Of a stretch of 64,000 bases of DNA, positions 60,295-64,000 are shown piece after piece. How positions within the stretch are numbered: position 1 is the stretch's first letter; each line of letters starts with the position of its first letter. The DNA lies in assembly GCF_004403945.1 (NCBI RefSeq), contig NZ_SOHM01000002.1, positions 1 to 64,000 of the forward strand, in the 5' to 3' direction. The position numbers and the translations under genes are program-made. The DNA is from Cryobacterium lactosi. GTDB taxonomy: Bacteria; Actinomycetota; Actinomycetes; Actinomycetales; Microbacteriaceae. A model generated the notes under the pieces. It ran no database searches, was not told the DNA's origin, and saw nothing but the letters and a program-made list of their open reading frames with translations.

Positions 60295-60300
60295 TAGACT
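60295..60300 (+). promoter_or_regulatory. -10 element of the mrp operon
   Basis: TAGACT; predicted leader about 51 bases with GGGAGG four bases before ATG 60358. Confidence 0.4.
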
Positions 60301-60357
60301 GAGTTCCGACACTCTGACCCAGAGACGACACTCTTCTGTAGAGAGCCGGGAGGCCCC

Positions 60358-63300
60358 ATGGCGACAATCCTCCTGGTTTTCCTGCTCGTTTCCGTGCTCA
60401 CCCCCACGCTCACCCGATTGATCGGGTTGCGCGTTTTTTATGTCGTCGCCCTCCTGCCCGCGGCGGCCTTCGTCTACACCCTGACGCAGACCAGCGTGAT
60501 CACCGACGGCGGCGCCGTCACCCAGAGCCTGCCCTGGATCCCCCAACTGGGGATCAGCCTGTCGTTCCGGGTGGATGCGCTCGCCTGGCTGCTTGCCCTC
60601 GTCGTCACCGGCGTCGGCGCCCTGGTGCTCATCTACTGCGCCAGCTACTTCGACGAGGACGAACCCAGCCTCGGCCGGTTCGCCGCGCTGCTGCTCGCGT
60701 TCGCCGGCACCATGTACGGGCTCGTCACCGCTGACGACATCCTGGTGATGTTCATGTTCTGGGAGATCACCAGTGTGCTCTCCTACCTGCTGATCGGGCA
60801 TTACACCACCAAGCGGGAGAGTCGCGGTGCGGCACTGCAGGCACTGCTGGTCACCACCTTCGGCGGCCTGGTGATGCTCGTCGGCGTCGTGATGATCTCG
60901 GTCGATGCGGGTACCACCTCACTGGCCAGCATCATCGCGGACCCCTCCGACAGTCCCGTCGCGATCTGGGCGGTGCTGCTGATCCTGGTCGGCGCGCTGT
61001 CGAAGTCCGCGCTGATCCCGTTCCACTTCTGGCTGCCCGCCGCGATGGCCGCGCCCACCCCGGTCAGCGCGTACCTGCACGCCGCGGCGATGGTGAAGGC
61101 CGGCATCTACCTCACCGCCCGGTTCGCGCCCGGCTATGCCGACTCACCGGGCTGGCTGCCGGTGCTGGTCACCATCGGTGTCTGGACCATGCTCGTGGGT
61201 GCCTGGCGGTCGCTGCGCCAGCACGACATCAAGCTGATGCTCGCCTACGGCACCGTCAGCCAGCTCGGCTTCCTCATGGTGGTCGTCGGGTTCGGCACCC
61301 GCGACGCCGCACTCGCCGGGGCGGCGCTGCTGCTCGCCCACGCACTGTACAAGGCCACCCTGTTCCTCGTCGTCGGCATCATCGACCACCGTGCCGGCAC
61401 CCGTGACTGGCGCAAGCTCTCCGGGATCGGTCGCCGTGAACCCGCGCTCGCGGCCATCGCCCTGATCGCCGTGGCGTCGATGGCCGGACTGCCGCCGCTC
61501 ATCGGTTTCGTCGCCAAGGAATCGGTGTTCACCGCGTTCATCGAGGCCGGCCTGGCCGGTGACGGCTGGGGCTGGATCGCCCTGGCCGGCACCGCGCTCG
61601 GTTCGGTGGTCACCGTCGCCTACAGCGCCAAGTTCTTCTGGGGCGCGTTCGGCACCCGGCCGGCGATCAGCGACACGCCCCTGCACGCCAGCCGCTGGGA
61701 CTTCAACCTGGCGCCCGGCATCCTCACCGTCGCCACCGTGCTGCTCGGCCCGTTCGTGATGCTGCTCGACCCGATGCTGGCCGCGTACGCGGACACCGTC
61801 CCCGGCGGCGGCGACTACCACCTCGCTCTCTGGCACGGCTTCGAACCGGCGTTGCTGCTCAGCACGATCGTGGTGCTGCTGGGCCTGGGCATCTTCGCCC
61901 AGCGCAAGCGGGTGGCCCGCTGGCAGGCCGCCGTGCCCGCCTGGGTGGACGCCGGCCACGGCTACGGCCACACCGTGCGGTTCATCGACAAGGTCGCCGC
62001 CCGCACCACCCACCTCGCCCAGAGGGGCGGCCTGCCGCAGTACCTGTCGACCATCCTCGTGGTCTTCGTGCTCGCCCTGGGCGCCGCCTCCTTCGTCAAC
62101 CGCACCTGGCCGGACGCCGTGGTGCTCTGGGACTACCCGGCGCAGGTGATCATCGGCCTGATCATGATCATCGCCACGGTCATGGCGGCCAGGGTCGGCC
62201 AGCGGATGACGGCGGTGCTGCTGGCGGGCGTCACCGGTTACGGCCTGGTCGCCCTGTTCGCCTTCCACGGCGCCCCGGACCTGGCGCTCACCCAGGCGCT
62301 GGTCGAGTCGATCACCCTCGTGGTGGTGGTGCTCGTGCTGCGCCGGCTGCCCAGCCGCATCGCCCAGCACAACAGGCCGATGCACCGCCGCCGCCGGGCG
62401 ATCATCGGCGTGCTGGTCGGCATCACGATGGGAACCATCGCGATCATCTCGCTCGGCGCCCGCCAGTGGCCCGACATGACCGCCGACCTCGCCCGCCTGG
62501 CCGTGGTCGAGGGTCACGGCCAGAACATCGTCAACGTGATGCTCGTCGACATCCGAGCCTGGGACACCATGGGTGAGGTGTCGGTGCTCATCGTGGTGGC
62601 CACCGGCGTCGCCAGCTTGCTGTTCGTCTCCGGACGCAGCGAGGAGATGCCGCGCCTGCGCGAATCACGCAACCGGCGCGAAGCCAAGAACCGGCGCCGT
62701 GTTGTGGCCGACCCGCACGCCAGCTCCGCGGGGCATGCCGTGACCCGGCAGTCCTGGCTGCTCGGTGGGCGCACCCAATCCCCGGAGAACCGGTCGATCA
62801 TCATCGAAGTCCTGGTGCGTCTGCTGTTCCACCCGGCAATCGTGGTGTCGATCTACCTGCTCTTCGCCGGCCACAACCTGCCCGGCGGCGGTTTCGCCGG
62901 CGGACTCCTGGCCGGGCTGGCCCTGGTGGCCCGGTACCTGGCCGGTGGCCGCTACGAGCTCGGCGAGGCCGTGCCCATCGACCCGGGCAAGATCCTCGGC
63001 CTGGGCGTGCTGCTGGCCGTCGGCACCGCTGTCGGGTCCCTGTTCGTGTCGGGAACACCGCTGGAATCGGCCTACTTCGAGGCCGACCTGCCCGTGCTCG
63101 GGCACCTCTCCTTCGGCACCTCGAGCATCTTCGACATCGGCGTGTACCTCGTGGTCATCGGCCTGAGCCTGGACATCCTCCGCAGCCTCGGCAGCGAGAT
63201 CGACCGGCAGAGCGAACTTGACGAACCCGGCGACGACGACCCCGACCAGCCGACCGTGCCGGCGATCGGCAACGCCTCCAGCGACGCCGGCGACGCCATC

Positions 63301-63423
63301 GGCTTCGACGCGTCATCCGAGTGGACCCCGGCCGAGCCGCCCGCCGTGGGCACCGGACCGGCGACCGCCCCTATCGACCAGCCCGGCGACAGCTCGACCG
63401 CACCGGCAGGGGGACACCGATGA
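60358..63423 (+). CDS. mrpA: Na+/H+ antiporter subunit A (MrpA, with fused MrpB-like C terminus)
   Basis: A 1021-residue membrane protein, the length of MrpA plus an MnhB-like C-terminal domain. NuoL/ND5-like core with FWEITSVLSYLLIG, the Lys-containing KSALIPFHFWLPAAMAAPTPVSAYLHAA (part: PFHFWLPAAMAAPTPVSAYL) and HALYKATLFLVVGIIDH. The C-terminal part (~820-960) contains VRLLFHPAIVVSIYLLFAGHNLPGGGFAGG (part: FAGHNLPGGGFAGG), the MnhB signature. An acidic tail ends the protein. Mrp complexes exchange Na+ for H+ and need all subunits; C and D follow by ATGA overlaps. Confidence 0.95.
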   Translation: MATILLVFLLVSVLTPTLTRLIGLRVFYVVALLPAAAFVYTLTQTSVITDGGAVTQSLPWIPQLGISLSFRVDALAWLLALVVTGVGALVLIYCASYFDEDEPSLGRFAALLLAFAGTMYGLVTADDILVMFMFWEITSVLSYLLIGHYTTKRESRGAALQALLVTTFGGLVMLVGVVMISVDAGTTSLASIIADPSDSPVAIWAVLLILVGALSKSALIPFHFWLPAAMAAPTPVSAYLHAAAMVKAGIYLTARFAPGYADSPGWLPVLVTIGVWTMLVGAWRSLRQHDIKLMLAYGTVSQLGFLMVVVGFGTRDAALAGAALLLAHALYKATLFLVVGIIDHRAGTRDWRKLSGIGRREPALAAIALIAVASMAGLPPLIGFVAKESVFTAFIEAGLAGDGWGWIALAGTALGSVVTVAYSAKFFWGAFGTRPAISDTPLHASRWDFNLAPGILTVATVLLGPFVMLLDPMLAAYADTVPGGGDYHLALWHGFEPALLLSTIVVLLGLGIFAQRKRVARWQAAVPAWVDAGHGYGHTVRFIDKVAARTTHLAQRGGLPQYLSTILVVFVLALGAASFVNRTWPDAVVLWDYPAQVIIGLIMIIATVMAARVGQRMTAVLLAGVTGYGLVALFAFHGAPDLALTQALVESITLVVVVLVLRRLPSRIAQHNRPMHRRRRAIIGVLVGITMGTIAIISLGARQWPDMTADLARLAVVEGHGQNIVNVMLVDIRAWDTMGEVSVLIVVATGVASLLFVSGRSEEMPRLRESRNRREAKNRRRVVADPHASSAGHAVTRQSWLLGGRTQSPENRSIIIEVLVRLLFHPAIVVSIYLLFAGHNLPGGGFAGGLLAGLALVARYLAGGRYELGEAVPIDPGKILGLGVLLAVGTAVGSLFVSGTPLESAYFEADLPVLGHLSFGTSSIFDIGVYLVVIGLSLDILRSLGSEIDRQSELDEPGDDDPDQPTVPAIGNASSDAGDAIGFDASSEWTPAEPPAVGTGPATAPIDQPGDSSTAPAGGHR

Positions 63424-63962
63424 GCGCTTCCCTAACCCTGGTGATCGTGATGGCCGCGATGTATGCCGCCGGCATCTACATCATGCTCGAGCGCAGCCTG
63501 ACCCGGGTGCTGATCGGGTTCCTCTTGGTGGGCAACGCCACGAACCTGCTGATCTTCATCATGAGCGGCCGGCCGGGCAGTTCGCCGATCGTCACCGGCA
63601 CCCCACTGGACGACACCATGGTGGACCCGCTGCCCCAGGTACTGATGCTCACCGCGATCGTGATCAACTTCGGTATCACCGCGCTGCTGCTGGCCCTGAT
63701 CTACCGCTCCTGGTGGCTGGCTCAGCTCGGCGACGAGGGCGACACCCTCACCGACGAGCACGCCGCGGACACCACGGAGGACTCCCAGATCACCTTCCGC
63801 TCCTCCACCGATGACGAGGCCGCCGTGCAGGCATCCCTGGACGCCAGCGAGGACGGCAGCGACGACGACAGCTCGGGAGTCGACGCCACCGACCGATCCG
63901 ACGAACGCGTCCCACCGCCAAGCGGCGACGCTCCATCCGACCGGGAGGGCGGCACCCGATGA
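63420..63962 (+). CDS. mrpC: Na+/H+ antiporter subunit C (MrpC)
   Basis: A 180-residue protein. Three hydrophobic segments in the first ~100 residues with YIMLERSLTRVLIGFLLVGNATNLLIF (part: LIGFLLVGNATNLLI), the NuoK/MnhC core, and DPLPQVLMLTAIVINFGITA. A ~75-residue acidic, Ser/Asp-rich cytoplasmic tail is longer than usual. Overlaps both mrpA and mrpD by ATGA. Confidence 0.93.
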   Translation: MSASLTLVIVMAAMYAAGIYIMLERSLTRVLIGFLLVGNATNLLIFIMSGRPGSSPIVTGTPLDDTMVDPLPQVLMLTAIVINFGITALLLALIYRSWWLAQLGDEGDTLTDEHAADTTEDSQITFRSSTDDEAAVQASLDASEDGSDDDSSGVDATDRSDERVPPPSGDAPSDREGGTR

Positions 63963-64000
63963 ACGTCCTCGTGCCCCTCGTTGTCGCCATCCCACTGCTC
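63959..64000 (+). CDS. mrpD: Na+/H+ antiporter subunit D (MrpD), 3' end outside window
   Basis: Only the first 14 codons are visible (MNVLVPLVVAIPLL), starting by ATGA overlap with mrpC. The hydrophobic N terminus and the conserved mrp gene order support MrpD; the identity rests mainly on context. Confidence 0.75.
   Translation, partial: MNVLVPLVVAIPLL

Noticed and set aside
60301..60350. CGACACTCT direct repeats in the mrp leader as an operator
   Set aside because: Two 9-base copies with irregular spacing and no dyad; too little to call a site.

Overview
The window is high-GC DNA with dense, mostly co-directional gene runs and many 4-bp ATGA/GTGA stop-start overlaps. It is chromosomal DNA of an actinobacterium, most likely a member of the Microbacteriaceae. 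Supporting signs are CIRCE operators on groES, paired guaB/guaB3, a DUF3817-guaA pair, the sucC-sucD-permease-perM-purN-purH order (known from mycobacteria), an LAXTG-type sorting signal, and many leaderless promoters (TANNNT six bases before a start codon). A Cryobacterium-like genus is only a guess. I see no rRNA, tRNA, CRISPR array, transposase, integrase or prophage gene. This is mainly core genome with small accessory pockets.

Layout. 1-2.2 kb: two DUF4190-like membrane proteins and a THUMP-like methyltransferase. 2.2-3.7 kb: groES under two CIRCE operators, then rarD. 3.8-9.6 kb: a branched-chain amino-acid-type ABC transporter, with the binding protein on + and livF/G/M/H on -; LivH carries an exported Ig-like N-terminal domain. 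9.8-14.3 kb: guaB, guaB3, glpD. 14.6-17.7 kb: a cell-wall-anchored repeat protein and an AbiEi-like/nuclease-like protein (accessory pocket). 18.0-22.9 kb: KhtTU-like antiporter, SURF1, DUF3817, guaA. 23.1-29.8 kb: BI-1 protein, membrane protein, GDPD, PcrA helicase, FUSC protein and a small acidic protein. 29.8-32.4 kb: DUF1254, DUF3054 and VIT proteins on -. 32.5-39.9 kb: sucCD, APC permease, perM, purN, purH. 40.1-46.4 kb: MscS channel, DDAH, a tiny signal-peptide-like ORF and a heterodimeric ABC exporter. 46.4-50.5 kb: cupin, FAD reductase, alkyltransferase-like protein, GNAT and icd. 50.7-58.6 kb: P1B ATPase, MFS, AraC-type regulator, DUF1761, YrdB, purU, a stand-alone riboflavin kinase domain and a second MFS. 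58.7-64 kb: amino-acid permease and the start of an mrpA-mrpC-mrpD operon that runs off the window.

Themes. Purine and one-carbon metabolism recurs (guaB, guaB3, guaA, purN, purH, purU). TCA-cycle genes sucCD and icd, 17 kb apart, share a 19-bp near-palindromic site in their promoters. Ion homeostasis is represented by KhtTU, Mrp, MscS and a P1B ATPase. Two families of long intergenic palindromes (62 bp, three copies; 56 bp, two copies) and several single long hairpins lie between genes.

The most notable items are the shared sucC/icd operator, the 13-member set of leaderless starts, the LivH domain fusion, the two-repeat LASTG surface protein, the palindromic repeat families (one pair flanks a cupin gene) and the stand-alone riboflavin kinase. 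No complete defence island or clearly new multi-gene system is present. All functional calls come from reading motifs by eye; no database search was run.
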